Of a stretch of 64,000 nt of DNA, positions 44,746 to 52,932 are shown piece by piece; position 1 is the stretch's first letter; each line of letters opens with the position of its first letter. Source of the stretch: Mycobacterium bourgelatii. Lineage in GTDB: Bacteria; Actinomycetota; Actinomycetes; Mycobacteriales; Mycobacteriaceae. A model generated the notes under the pieces. The model made no database searches and had not been told where the DNA came from. It saw only the letters and a program-made list of their open reading frames with translations. The stretch is taken from assembly GCF_010723575.1 (NCBI RefSeq), contig NZ_BLKZ01000001.1:372001-436000 (forward strand), given 5' to 3'. Both the position numbers and the translations under genes were made by a program.

Positions 44746-45636
44746 ATGCTTTGCGGCATGGCGAGAATCGCGATCATCGGCGGCGGCAGCATCGGCGAGG
44801 CATTGCTGTCGGGTCTGTTGCGGGCGGGGCGCCAGGTGAAAAACCTGGTGGTGGCCGAACGCTTGACAGGTCGAGCCAAGTACCTGTCCAACACGTACGG
44901 GGTGCTGGTGACCGCGTCGGTCAAAGACGCGGTGGAAAATGCCCACTTCATCGTCGTCGCGGTGAAGCCCGCCGACGTCGAAACGGTGATCGGCGACCTG
45001 GCCGCCGCGGCCGCCGCAGCCGAGCACGACAGCGCCGAGCAGGTGTTCGTCACCGTCGCAGCGGGCGTGACGATCTCCTACTTCGAGTCCAAGCTGCCGG
45101 CCGGTACGCCCGTGGTCCGGGCCATGCCCAACGCCGCCGCGCTGGTGGGGGCGGGCGTCACCGCATTGGCCAAGGGCCGGTTCGTCAGTGCCGAGCAACT
45201 TGAGGAGGTCTCCGCGTTATTCGCTGCGGTCGGGGGCGTGCTGAGTGTTCCCGAGCAGCAGATGGACGTGGTGACGGCCCTGTCGGGCTCGGGGCCTGCG
45301 TACTTCTTGTTACTGGTGGAAGCGCTGGTCGATGCCGGTGTCGCCGCCGGCCTGAGCCGTCAAGTGGCCACCGATCTGGCCGCCCAGACCATGGGCGGCG
45401 CCGCGGCGATGCTGCTGGAGCGCATGGAGGAAGATCGAACGGCGGCCGATCGGGAGCCGGTGGGGACGCGGGTCGACACCTCTCCGGCGCAACTGCGGGC
45501 TTCGGTGACCTCCCCAGGCGGCACCACCGCCGCGGCGTTGCGTGAGCTCGAACGGGGCGGTTTCCGCATCACCGTCGACGCGGCGGTACAGGCCGCAAAA
45601 ACCCGCTCTGAGCAGCTGAGAATTACATCGGAATAA
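44746..45636 (+). CDS. proC: Pyrroline-5-carboxylate reductase
   Basis: 296 residues, last step of proline synthesis (P5C to proline with NADPH). Rossmann motif IIGGGSIGEALLSGLL, VKPADVE, RAMPNAAALVGAG, and the C-terminal dimer domain with SGSGPAYFLLLVEALVDAG and TSPGGTTAAALREL. ATG 44758 (MARIAIIGG) is a plausible alternative to 44746. Followed by the BldC-like gene. Counterpart of Rv0500. Confidence 0.95.
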   Translation: MLCGMARIAIIGGGSIGEALLSGLLRAGRQVKNLVVAERLTGRAKYLSNTYGVLVTASVKDAVENAHFIVVAVKPADVETVIGDLAAAAAAAEHDSAEQVFVTVAAGVTISYFESKLPAGTPVVRAMPNAAALVGAGVTALAKGRFVSAEQLEEVSALFAAVGGVLSVPEQQMDVVTALSGSGPAYFLLLVEALVDAGVAAGLSRQVATDLAAQTMGGAAAMLLERMEEDRTAADREPVGTRVDTSPAQLRASVTSPGGTTAAALRELERGGFRITVDAAVQAAKTRSEQLRITSE

Positions 45637-45775
45637 TTCGATAAATTTGAACTGATTCCCCCACACCAGTACCAGTAACCCCATCAGTCCCGCTATTCTC
45701 CTTGGTGTAAGCACGTGTGGGGCCAGCGGAGGGGAAGCCGCTGGCATTGCGCGGGCCTGACACGATTGGGTTGCG

Positions 45776-46024
45776 ATGACGTCTACGAACGGGCCATCGG
45801 CACGCGATTCTGCTGGTAAAGGACGGGACACCGGTGAAGGTCAGCAGGCCGGATCTCAGTTTCTGACCGTGGCCGAGGTTGCTTCGCTGATGCGGGTTTC
45901 CAAAATGACGGTGTACCGGCTGGTGCACAACGGCGAACTCCCCGCCGTTAGGGTCGGCCGTTCTTTCCGGGTGCACGCCAAGGCCGTCAACGACATGCTG
46001 CAGACCTCGTACTTCGCCGGTTAG
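45776..46024 (+). CDS. BldC-like MerR/excisionase-type DNA-binding protein, Rv0500A-like
   Basis: 82 residues. Disordered N-terminus of about 28 followed by a winged helix FLTVAEVASLMRVSKMTVYRLVHNGELPAVRVGRSFRVH typical of BldC/excisionase-family proteins, and a short tail. BldC of Streptomyces binds direct repeats cooperatively and controls development; the mycobacterial role is not established. It stands alone between proC and the bS22 gene. Confidence 0.88.
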   Translation: MTSTNGPSARDSAGKGRDTGEGQQAGSQFLTVAEVASLMRVSKMTVYRLVHNGELPAVRVGRSFRVHAKAVNDMLQTSYFAG

Positions 46025-46163
46025 CTGGGCTATTTCAGCACCGAGGCCGGCGGCGGCGAGCCCGCTGGCGGCTGAAGCGGCTGCCGGTTTGGTATTGGGT
46101 GCGGCCGGTTGGGTAAAGTGACCGGGTCATTGTAGAAAGCGGTCACAGGTAGATAGCGGAGTT

Positions 46164-46265
46164 ATGGGTTCAGTAATCAAGAAGCGGCGCAAGCGCATGT
46201 CGAAGAAGAAGCACCGCAAACTGCTGCGCCGCACCCGGGTGCAGCGCAGAAAACTTGGCAAGTAA
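46164..46265 (+). CDS. Small ribosomal protein bS22 (Rv0500B-like)
   Basis: 33 residues, [19 protein letters not shown] followed by [14 protein letters not shown]. The strongly basic sequence with the [20 protein letters not shown] block is the AURKAIP1/COX24 domain, found as an actinobacterial small-subunit protein (bS22) in mycobacterial ribosome structures. Start ATG 46164 with AGCGGAG upstream. Too short for most gene finders, but the composition and exact family match make it secure. Confidence 0.92.
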
Positions 46266-46338
46266 GCCCTTACTGCGTCCACTGTGTCCGCTGTCACCCA
46301 GCCGTAACGCGTCCGTCGCTGCTCCCGGCTAGGCTGTC

Positions 46339-47484
46339 GTGGTGGTTCCATCGAACGACCGGGACGGCGGCAACACCGGCAACACCGGCAACGATGACAA
46401 GGTTCACTACCCGAAAGTCGTGCTGGTCACTGGCGCTTGTCGATTCCTGGGCGGCTATCTGACGGCGCGCCTGGCGCAGAACCCGCTGATCGACACCGTC
46501 ATCGCGGTAGATGCCATCGCGCCCAGCAAGGACATGCTGCGCCGCATGGGCCGCGCCGAGTTCGTCCGCGCCGACATTCGGAATCCCTTCATTGCGAAGG
46601 TGATTCGAAACGGCGATGTCGACACGGTGGTGCACGCCGCTGCGGCGTCCTACGCGCCCCGGTCCGGCGGCAGTGCGGCCCTGAAAGAGTTGAACGTGAT
46701 GGGGGCGATGCAACTCTTCGCCGCCTGCCAGAAGGCGCCGTCGGTGCGTCGCGTCGTGCTGAAGTCGACGTCGGAGGTCTACGGATCGAGCGCGCACGAC
46801 CCCGTGATGTTCACCGAGGACAGCAGCAGTCGACGCCCCTTCCGCGAGGGCTTCGCCAAGGACAGCCTCGACATCGAGGGGTATGTGCGTGCGCTGGCAC
46901 GGCGGCGCCCCGATATCGCGGTGACAATCCTGCGCTTGGCCAACATGATTGGCCCAGCGATGGATACGTTGCTGTCTCGCTATCTGGCCGGACCGTTGGT
47001 GCCGACGATGCTCGGGCGCGATGCCCGCTTGCAGTTGCTGCACGAGCAGGATGCCCTCGGGGCGCTGGAGCGGGCAGCCATGGCCGGCAAGGCCGGAACG
47101 TTCAATATCGGGGCCGACGGGATCATAATGCTGTCGCAAGCGATTCGGCGTGCGGGACGAATTCCGTTGCCAGTACCGGGATCTGGAGTGTGGGCTCTGG
47201 ATTCGCTGAGGCGAGCTAATAAATACGCCGAGATCAGCAGGGACCAATACGCCTATTTAAGTTACGGCCGCGTCATGGACACCACCAGAATGCGTACCGA
47301 GCTTGGGTTTCAGCCGAAATGGACGACGGCGGAGGCGTTCGACGACTACGTCCGCGGCCGCGGCTTGACTCCCATAATCGACCCGAATCGGGTACGCTCC
47401 TTGGAGGGTCGCGTCATAGCGTTAGCACAGCGCTGGGGTAGCCGAAATCCAATTCCATGGGGCGGGGTAGATAGATTTGGATAG
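46339..47484 (+). CDS. galE2: Atypical extended SDR annotated as GalE2
   Basis: 381 residues, NAD-binding extended SDR. Cofactor loop VTGACRFLGGYLTARL (about 30-45), KSTSEVYGSS, NIGADG. In place of the catalytic YxxxK there is F172-A-K-D-S176, so neither the Tyr nor the Lys is present and classical UDP-galactose epimerase activity is doubtful; I recall the same in M. tuberculosis Rv0501. The N-terminus has a 9-bp repeat (AACACCGGC) coding NTGNTGN. It is 5 bp from the acyltransferase gene and likely co-transcribed with it. Confidence 0.85.
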   Translation: MVVPSNDRDGGNTGNTGNDDKVHYPKVVLVTGACRFLGGYLTARLAQNPLIDTVIAVDAIAPSKDMLRRMGRAEFVRADIRNPFIAKVIRNGDVDTVVHAAAASYAPRSGGSAALKELNVMGAMQLFAACQKAPSVRRVVLKSTSEVYGSSAHDPVMFTEDSSSRRPFREGFAKDSLDIEGYVRALARRRPDIAVTILRLANMIGPAMDTLLSRYLAGPLVPTMLGRDARLQLLHEQDALGALERAAMAGKAGTFNIGADGIIMLSQAIRRAGRIPLPVPGSGVWALDSLRRANKYAEISRDQYAYLSYGRVMDTTRMRTELGFQPKWTTAEAFDDYVRGRGLTPIIDPNRVRSLEGRVIALAQRWGSRNPIPWGGVDRFG

Positions 47485-47489
47485 TTCCA

Positions 47490-48557
47490 GTGGCGGGTGA
47501 TTCCAGAGCCAAAGTCATTCCCCTGCACAGCAATCGGGGTCGAGTAGCGGCACGGAAGCGCGCCGGACAGCGGGCCGAGGCATCTCGCCAACATCCCTCG
47601 CTGTTGTCCGATCCCACCGGCCGCGCATCGGCCGACCAGATTGCCGCCGTCGTTCGCGAGATCGACGAGCACCGGCGTGCGGCGGGTGCCGCTTCGTCGG
47701 CCGACGAACCGCTCAACGATCTGGCGCAGCGCGTTGCCGCGGTAGCTGAGTTCTTGCGGCAAAGACTGACCGGCGACTACAGCGTCGACGAATTCGGGTT
47801 CGATCCGCATTTCAATAATGCGATTGTTCGGCCTTTGCTGAGATTTTTCTTCAGGTCGTGGTTCCGCGTTGAAGTCAGCGGTGTCGAGAACATTCCTGAC
47901 GAGGGCGCCGCGCTGGTGGTGGCCAACCACGCCGGGGTGCTGCCGTTCGATGGCTTGATGCTGTCGGTCGCGGTTCATGACGAGCATCCGGCGGAACGGG
48001 ATTTGCGGCTCCTCGCCGCCGACATGGTGTTCGACCTGCCGGTGGTGGGTTCCGCAGCCCGCAAGGCCGGTCACACCATGGCGTGTACGGCGGACGCGCA
48101 TCGGTTGCTCGCCAAGGGTGAAGTCACCGCGGTGTTCCCGGAGGGGTACAAGGGTCTGGGCAAGCGCTTCGAGGACCGCTACCGGTTGCAGCGGTTCGGT
48201 CGGGGCGGTTTCGTATCGGCCGCGCTGCGCACCAAGGCGCCCATCGTGCCGTGCTCGATCATCGGGTCCGAAGAGATCTATCCGATGTTGACCGACGTCA
48301 AGCTGTTGGCACGACTTCTCGGCTTGCCCTATTTCCCGGTCACGCCGCTGTTCCCGTTGGCCGGCCCGCTCGGGGTGGTGCCGCTGCCGTCCAAGTGGCG
48401 CATCGCCTTCGGTGAGCCCATCGACACCGCCGACTACGCACCCTCCGACGCCGAGGACCCGATGGTCACCTTCGAGTTGACCGATCAGGTGCGCGAGACG
48501 ATCCAGCAGACGCTGTACCGGCTGCTGGCCGGGCGTCGCAACATCTTCTTGGGCTAA
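47490..48557 (+). CDS. PlsC-type 1-acylglycerol-3-phosphate acyltransferase, Rv0502-like
   Basis: 355 residues, GTG start. N-terminus of about 110 variable and basic, then the acyltransferase core: NHAGVLPFD (His147 and Asp152 of the NHxxxxD motif), AVFPEGYKGLGKR (substrate-binding EGxxG-type), and PIVPCSIIGSEE. It should transfer acyl groups to a phosphorylated glycerol or similar alcohol at the membrane face. Counterpart of Rv0502. A bidirectional terminator follows. Confidence 0.88.
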   Translation: MAGDSRAKVIPLHSNRGRVAARKRAGQRAEASRQHPSLLSDPTGRASADQIAAVVREIDEHRRAAGAASSADEPLNDLAQRVAAVAEFLRQRLTGDYSVDEFGFDPHFNNAIVRPLLRFFFRSWFRVEVSGVENIPDEGAALVVANHAGVLPFDGLMLSVAVHDEHPAERDLRLLAADMVFDLPVVGSAARKAGHTMACTADAHRLLAKGEVTAVFPEGYKGLGKRFEDRYRLQRFGRGGFVSAALRTKAPIVPCSIIGSEEIYPMLTDVKLLARLLGLPYFPVTPLFPLAGPLGVVPLPSKWRIAFGEPIDTADYAPSDAEDPMVTFELTDQVRETIQQTLYRLLAGRRNIFLG

Positions 48558-48620
48558 CTTCCTGGGCTAGCCCTTCCCGGCCCTTCCAGGCCCTTTTTAG
48601 GGGCGGCGCGAGACGCAAAA

Positions 48621-48651
48621 CTCCCCCGAGGCCGCGAAGGCGTCGGGGGAG
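48621..48651. terminator. Bidirectional intrinsic terminator between Rv0502-like gene and cmaA2
   Basis: Stem CTCCCCCGA (48621-48629) / TCGGGGGAG (48643-48651), 13-base loop; A-rich (GCAAAA) on one side and CTTTGT on the other. Lies between convergent genes and suits both. Confidence 0.82.
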
Positions 48652-48672
48652 CTTTGTGGGTCTCTTTTAGTC

Positions 48673-49599
48673 CTACTTGACCAGGGTGAACTGGCAGACG
48701 TTGGTGTAGCCGTCGCGGAACAGGTCCGAGCAGCCCCGCAGGTACTTGATGAACGTCTCGTACTCCTGCTCGCCCTTGAGCTCGACTGCCCTTTCCTTGT
48801 TGGCTTCCAGGGCGTCGGCCCAGGCGTTCAAGGTGGGGACGTAGTTCTTGCCGATGAAGTGGTGGCGCTCGATCTTGAAGCCCGCCTCGGTGGAGTAGCG
48901 GTCGACCTGCTCGACCTGGGGCAACTTACCGCCGGGGTAGATCTCCCTGAGGATGAAGCTGATGAAGCGCAGCAGGCTCATCGTGGTCTTGAGGCCCATC
49001 GCCTTACCCTCTTCGGCGGTGGGAACCACGATGGAGTGCAGCAGGAACCGGCCGTCGTCGGGCAGCAAGCTGTAGTACTTCTTGAAGAAGGCGGCGTAGC
49101 GCTCGTATCCGGCGTCGCCGGCGCCGTCGGCGAAGTGCTCGAATGCGCCCAGCGAGACGATGCGGTCGACGGGCTCGTCGAACTCCTCCCAGCCCTGCAG
49201 GCGCACCTCTTTGCGCCGCGGGCTGTCCATCTCAGCAAACTTTTGCTCGCAGTGCGCGAGCTGGTTTTCGCTGAGTGTCAGGCCGATGACGTTGACGTCG
49301 TAGTGCTCAACGGCGTGCCGCATCGTGGAGCCCCAACCGGAGCCGATGTCCAGCAGGGTCATGCCGGGTTCGAGGTTGAGCTTGTCCAGCGCCAGCTTGC
49401 GCTTGGCGAACTGCGCCTCTTCGAGTGTTTTAGTCTGCGGCTCATCGATATTGGGGTTTTCATCGAAGTAGGCGCAGCTGTAGGTCATCGACGGGTCGAG
49501 CCACAGCTTGAAGAATTCGTTGGATCGATCGTAGTGGGACTGGACGTCTTCGACCGGCGGCTTCAGCCTGGTGCTGCTGCCATTTGTAGCTTCTGACAT
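48673..49599 (-). CDS. cmaA2: Cyclopropane mycolic acid synthase, CmaA2-like
   Basis: 308 residues, SAM-dependent methyltransferase that adds a cyclopropane to mycolates. SAM motif LLDIGSGWGST (the Cys of the usual DIGCGWG is Ser here), catalytic segment LGAFEHFADGAGDAGYERY, and C-terminal LRGCSDLFRDGYTNVCQFTLVK as in CmaA2. After SCAYFDE there is an insert of about eight residues (NPNIDEPQTK) not recalled from M. tuberculosis CmaA2. The start is at ATG 49599 (MSEATNGSS). The gene is 10 bp from the hydratase-like gene, so they share a transcript. Counterpart of Rv0503c by position. Confidence 0.88.
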   Translation of the reverse strand: MSEATNGSSTRLKPPVEDVQSHYDRSNEFFKLWLDPSMTYSCAYFDENPNIDEPQTKTLEEAQFAKRKLALDKLNLEPGMTLLDIGSGWGSTMRHAVEHYDVNVIGLTLSENQLAHCEQKFAEMDSPRRKEVRLQGWEEFDEPVDRIVSLGAFEHFADGAGDAGYERYAAFFKKYYSLLPDDGRFLLHSIVVPTAEEGKAMGLKTTMSLLRFISFILREIYPGGKLPQVEQVDRYSTEAGFKIERHHFIGKNYVPTLNAWADALEANKERAVELKGEQEYETFIKYLRGCSDLFRDGYTNVCQFTLVK

Positions 49600-49609
49600 T
49601 AACGCGACC

Positions 49610-50125
49610 CTACTTTCCAGCAGATATCGATGCAATCGCGGCGACGGTTTCTTCAGCGTCCGCTTCCTGTTTCGCGGCTTCCCCCAGCATCGTGACGACG
49701 CCGGTAGCAACCGGATTGCCCTCGGCATCAGTGACCTCGCTGCGGATCTCGGCGAGTACCGTGCCGTGGGACTCGATCACCGAGTCTAGATAGGTGTCGA
49801 AGTGCAGCCTGTCGTCGGCCACAATCGGCCGGTGAAACTTGAACTTCTGATCGCGGTGGATCACCCGAGCGATGTTGATCGGGACGTTGAACTTGGTGAA
49901 GATCTCTAGCTGCACCCGGCGGCCCGCGACCGCCAGGAACGTCAGCGGGGCCACCAGTCCGGAGTAGCCGGCCTCAGCGGCCGCCGCCTCGTCGAAGTGG
50001 TAGGGGTGGTCATCCTGAATCGCTTCCGCGAACTCACGAATCTTCTCGCGTCCGACCTCGAAGTAATCCTCGCCGCGGTAGTGGCTGCCGATGATTGCTT
50101 TGGTCGATTCGGGAACTACTGACAT
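49610..50125 (-). CDS. MaoC/FAS1-like dehydratase-type hot-dog protein (UPF0336)
   Basis: 171 residues. N-terminal HYRGEDYFEVGREKIREFAEAIQDDHPYHFDEAAA is the hallmark of UPF0336/HadA-type hydratase subunits, and APLTFLAVAGRRVQL follows. The hydratase His/Asp signature is partly present (DDHPYHF), so the protein may be catalytic only as a heterodimer. Belongs to the 3-hydroxyacyl dehydratase subunit family related to mycolate FAS-II. Counterpart of Rv0504c. Confidence 0.85.
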   Translation of the reverse strand: MSVVPESTKAIIGSHYRGEDYFEVGREKIREFAEAIQDDHPYHFDEAAAAEAGYSGLVAPLTFLAVAGRRVQLEIFTKFNVPINIARVIHRDQKFKFHRPIVADDRLHFDTYLDSVIESHGTVLAEIRSEVTDAEGNPVATGVVTMLGEAAKQEADAEETVAAIASISAGK

Positions 50126-50168
50126 GCGAGGGCTCTCCGATCGAAATAGCTGCTAGCGGCGCAGCCTA

Positions 50169-51074
50169 TCAGCGGGGTTGGCGTCGCGAGGCCAGCGCCG
50201 CCAACGCGCCTCCGGCGGCACCCAGCGCCAGAGCCGACGGCACACCGATTCGGGCAGCCTTGCGCGCCGTGCGGAAATCGCGGATCTCCCATCCCCGTTC
50301 CCGGGCCAGGCTGCGCAAACGGGCGTCCGGATTGATCGCAACCGCTGTGCCGACCAGCGACAACATGGGAACGTCGTTGAAGCTGTCGGAATATGCGGTG
50401 CAGCGTTTCAGGTTGAGGCCCTCGCGAATGGCCAGTGAGCGCACCGCGTGCGCCTTACCCGAGCCGTGCAGGATCTCGCCGACCAGCCTGCCGGTGAATA
50501 TCCCGTCGACCGACTCGGCGACGGTGCCCAGAGCGCCCGTCAGACCGAGTCGCCGCGCGATGGTGCAGGCCAGCTCGTACGGAGTGGCGGTGATCAACCA
50601 CACCTGCTGACCGGCATCGAGGTGCATCTGCGTCAGCGCGCGGGTACCCGGCCAAATCTTGTCGGCGATGTACTCGTCGTAGATCTCCTCACCGAGGCGG
50701 ACCAGTTCCTCCACCGAGCGGCCTTCGATGAAGGCCAGCGCCTTGCGTCGGCCGGCGGCGACATCTTCGCTGTTCTCCCGGCCCAGCAGTTGGAACTTGG
50801 CCTGCGCGTAGATAAAGCCCAGGACGTCGCGATAGGTGAAGTACTCCCGCGCCGCCAACCCGCGACCGAAGTGCACCGCCGAAGACCCCTGGACCAGGGT
50901 GTTGTCCACGTCGAAAAACGCCGCGGCGGTGAGGTCGACGGGCGGTTGCGGACGGAGTTCGTCTTCACCGGTGTGCAGGTCGAACAACGCACGTTCGGCG
51001 CTGGCGTTGGCGGCCAGCGACTGCAGGTCGATGCGGCGCGTGTAGTCCGCATTGCCCGGGCCGGAGGAAGTCAC
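50169..51074 (-). CDS. serB1: HAD-superfamily phosphatase SerB1-like
   Basis: 301 residues, GTG start. HAD motif I FFDVDNTLVQG (Asp55, Asp57), motif II ITATPYE, Lys-containing GSGKAHAVR and motif III AYSDSFNDVPML. Subfamily IB, as in phosphoserine phosphatases and CicA. A C-terminal hydrophobic stretch (RIGVPSALALGAAGGALAAL) may anchor it. M. tuberculosis SerB1 is longer at the N-terminus as I recall. The substrate is unproven. A 120-bp gap separates it from the divergent glutaredoxin-like gene. Confidence 0.85.
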   Translation of the reverse strand: MTSSGPGNADYTRRIDLQSLAANASAERALFDLHTGEDELRPQPPVDLTAAAFFDVDNTLVQGSSAVHFGRGLAAREYFTYRDVLGFIYAQAKFQLLGRENSEDVAAGRRKALAFIEGRSVEELVRLGEEIYDEYIADKIWPGTRALTQMHLDAGQQVWLITATPYELACTIARRLGLTGALGTVAESVDGIFTGRLVGEILHGSGKAHAVRSLAIREGLNLKRCTAYSDSFNDVPMLSLVGTAVAINPDARLRSLARERGWEIRDFRTARKAARIGVPSALALGAAGGALAALASRRQPR

Positions 51075-51193
51075 GAGAAACCTCCCAATCGCTGGTGTTC
51101 GTGGCCGCTTCTAGGCCGTTGGTAAGGCCGTTATAACCCTACTTGGGCAGGGACGGTCGGCCGTCGGCGCTCGGTGTCAGAACTGCCACACTG

Positions 51194-51502
51194 ATGCGTA
51201 TGTCTGAGTCCCTAGCAGAGCCAACCCGCCGACAGGTGCAGCTGTTGACCCGCGCCGGCTGCACCATCTGCCTGCGAGTGCAGGCCCAGCTGGCTGACCT
51301 GGCCGTCGAGCTGGGTTTTGATCTGTCAACGACGGACGTGGACGTTGCGGCTGCGGCGGGCGACACGGCTTTGCGCGCCGAGTTCGGCGATCGTTTGCCC
51401 GTCATTCTCTTGGACGGCGAGGAGCACAGTTATTGGGAGGTGGACGAGCCCCGTCTGCGCGCCGATCTGGCCCGTCCAATATTTGGTAGCCCAGCTGACT
51501 AG
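51194..51502 (+). CDS. Glutaredoxin-like (DUF836) thiol protein, Rv0508-like
   Basis: 102 residues (ATG 51194; ATG 51200 would shorten it by two). Thioredoxin-fold start VQLLTRAGCTICLRVQAQL with a CxxC motif, and a conserved LPVILLDGEEHSYWEVDEPRL. Such small redoxins reduce disulfides; the partner is unknown. It lies immediately upstream of hemA on the same strand and may be co-transcribed with the hem genes. In M. tuberculosis mmpS2/mmpL2 separate it from serB1; here they are absent. Confidence 0.85.
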   Translation: MRMSESLAEPTRRQVQLLTRAGCTICLRVQAQLADLAVELGFDLSTTDVDVAAAAGDTALRAEFGDRLPVILLDGEEHSYWEVDEPRLRADLARPIFGSPAD

Positions 51503-51555
51503 CGGTTACCGTAGAGCAGTCACTTTTCACGCAAGGGAGCTGGCCAGGTGATGCT

Positions 51556-52923
51556 GTGAGCATTCTGCTCTTCGGGATTTCGCACCGCAGCGCGCCGGTT
51601 CCCGTCTTGGAACAGCTCAGCCTCGACGAGTCCGATCAGGTCAAGATCGTCGATCGTTTGCTGCAATCGCCCCTGGTCACCGAGGCGATGGTGCTGTCGA
51701 CGTGCAACCGGGTCGAGGTCTATGCCGTGGTCGAGGCCTTTCACGGTGGCTTGGCCGTCATCGGACAGCTGCTGTCCGAGCACTCCGGCATGCCTATGGG
51801 GGAGCTGACCCAGCACGCGTACGTGCGGTACAGCGAGGCCGCCGTCGAGCATCTGTTCGCCGTCGCCAGCGGCCTGGATTCGGCGGTTGTCGGCGAACAG
51901 CAGGTACTTGGCCAGGTGCGCCGCGCGTATGCGACCGCCGAGGCCAACAGGACCGTGGGCCGCGTGCTGCACGAGTTGGCGCAGCGGGCGTTGTCGGTGG
52001 GCAAGCGGGTGCATTCCGAAACCGCCATCGACGCCGCCGGCGCCTCGGTGGTCTCGGTAGCCCTCGACCTGGCCGATCGCAGATTGGGCGGGCTCGCGGG
52101 CAAGACGGCGGTGGTGGTCGGTGCCGGCGCGATGGGGGCCTTGGCGGCGGCGCATCTGACCCGCAACGGGATTGGGCAAATCCGCGTGCTGAACCGGTCG
52201 TCGTCGCGGGCGCAGCGCCTGGCCGCCAAGATCCGCCAGTCCGGCGTCCAGAGCTCGGCGGCGCCGCTGGAAGACCTGGCCGAGGCGCTCGCTGACGCCG
52301 ACGTGGTCGTCAGCTGCACCGGCGCGGTGCGTCCGGTCGTGTCGCTCGCCGATGTGCACCACGCGCTGGCCGCCAGCCAGCGTGACGAAACGACGAAACC
52401 GTTGGTGATCTGCGACCTCGGCATGCCGCGTGATGTCGATCCGGCGGTGGCCGGCCTGCCCGGCGTGTTCGTGGTGGACGTGGACCGCGTGCAACACGAA
52501 CCGTCCGCCCACGCCGCGGCGTCCGACGTCGACGCCGCCCGTCGCATCGTCGCCACCGAAGTTGCCACCTACCTGGCCGGACAGCGGATGGCCGAGGTGA
52601 CCCCGACCGTGACGGCGCTGCGCCAGCGTGCCGCCGACGTGGTCGAGGCGGAGTTGCTGCGACTGGACAACCGACTGCCCGGCCTGCAGAGCGCCGAGCG
52701 CGAAGAGGTGGCGCGCACCGTGCGGCGGGTGGTGGACAAGCTGCTGCACGCGCCTACCGTGCGGATCAAACAGCTGGCCAGTGCCCCAGGCGGCGACAGC
52801 TACGCGGAGGCACTGCGCGAGCTCTTCGAACTGGACCAGACCGCTGTCGATGCGGTCGCCGCGGGTGAATTGCCGGTTGTATCAAGCGGATTCGACACGC
52901 ATAACCAATCGCCGAGTAGCTGA
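51556..52923 (+). CDS. hemA: Glutamyl-tRNA reductase
   Basis: 455 residues, first committed step of C5 tetrapyrrole synthesis, reducing glutamyl-tRNA to glutamate-1-semialdehyde. Catalytic Cys50 in LSTCNRVEVY, GEQQVLGQVRRAY, the NADPH motif VVVGAGAMGALAA, and the C-terminal dimer helix. GTG start. First gene of hemA-hemC-hemD-hemB. Counterpart of Rv0509. Confidence 0.97.
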   Translation: MSILLFGISHRSAPVPVLEQLSLDESDQVKIVDRLLQSPLVTEAMVLSTCNRVEVYAVVEAFHGGLAVIGQLLSEHSGMPMGELTQHAYVRYSEAAVEHLFAVASGLDSAVVGEQQVLGQVRRAYATAEANRTVGRVLHELAQRALSVGKRVHSETAIDAAGASVVSVALDLADRRLGGLAGKTAVVVGAGAMGALAAAHLTRNGIGQIRVLNRSSSRAQRLAAKIRQSGVQSSAAPLEDLAEALADADVVVSCTGAVRPVVSLADVHHALAASQRDETTKPLVICDLGMPRDVDPAVAGLPGVFVVDVDRVQHEPSAHAAASDVDAARRIVATEVATYLAGQRMAEVTPTVTALRQRAADVVEAELLRLDNRLPGLQSAEREEVARTVRRVVDKLLHAPTVRIKQLASAPGGDSYAEALRELFELDQTAVDAVAAGELPVVSSGFDTHNQSPSS

Positions 52924-52932
52924 TTGGTGCAT

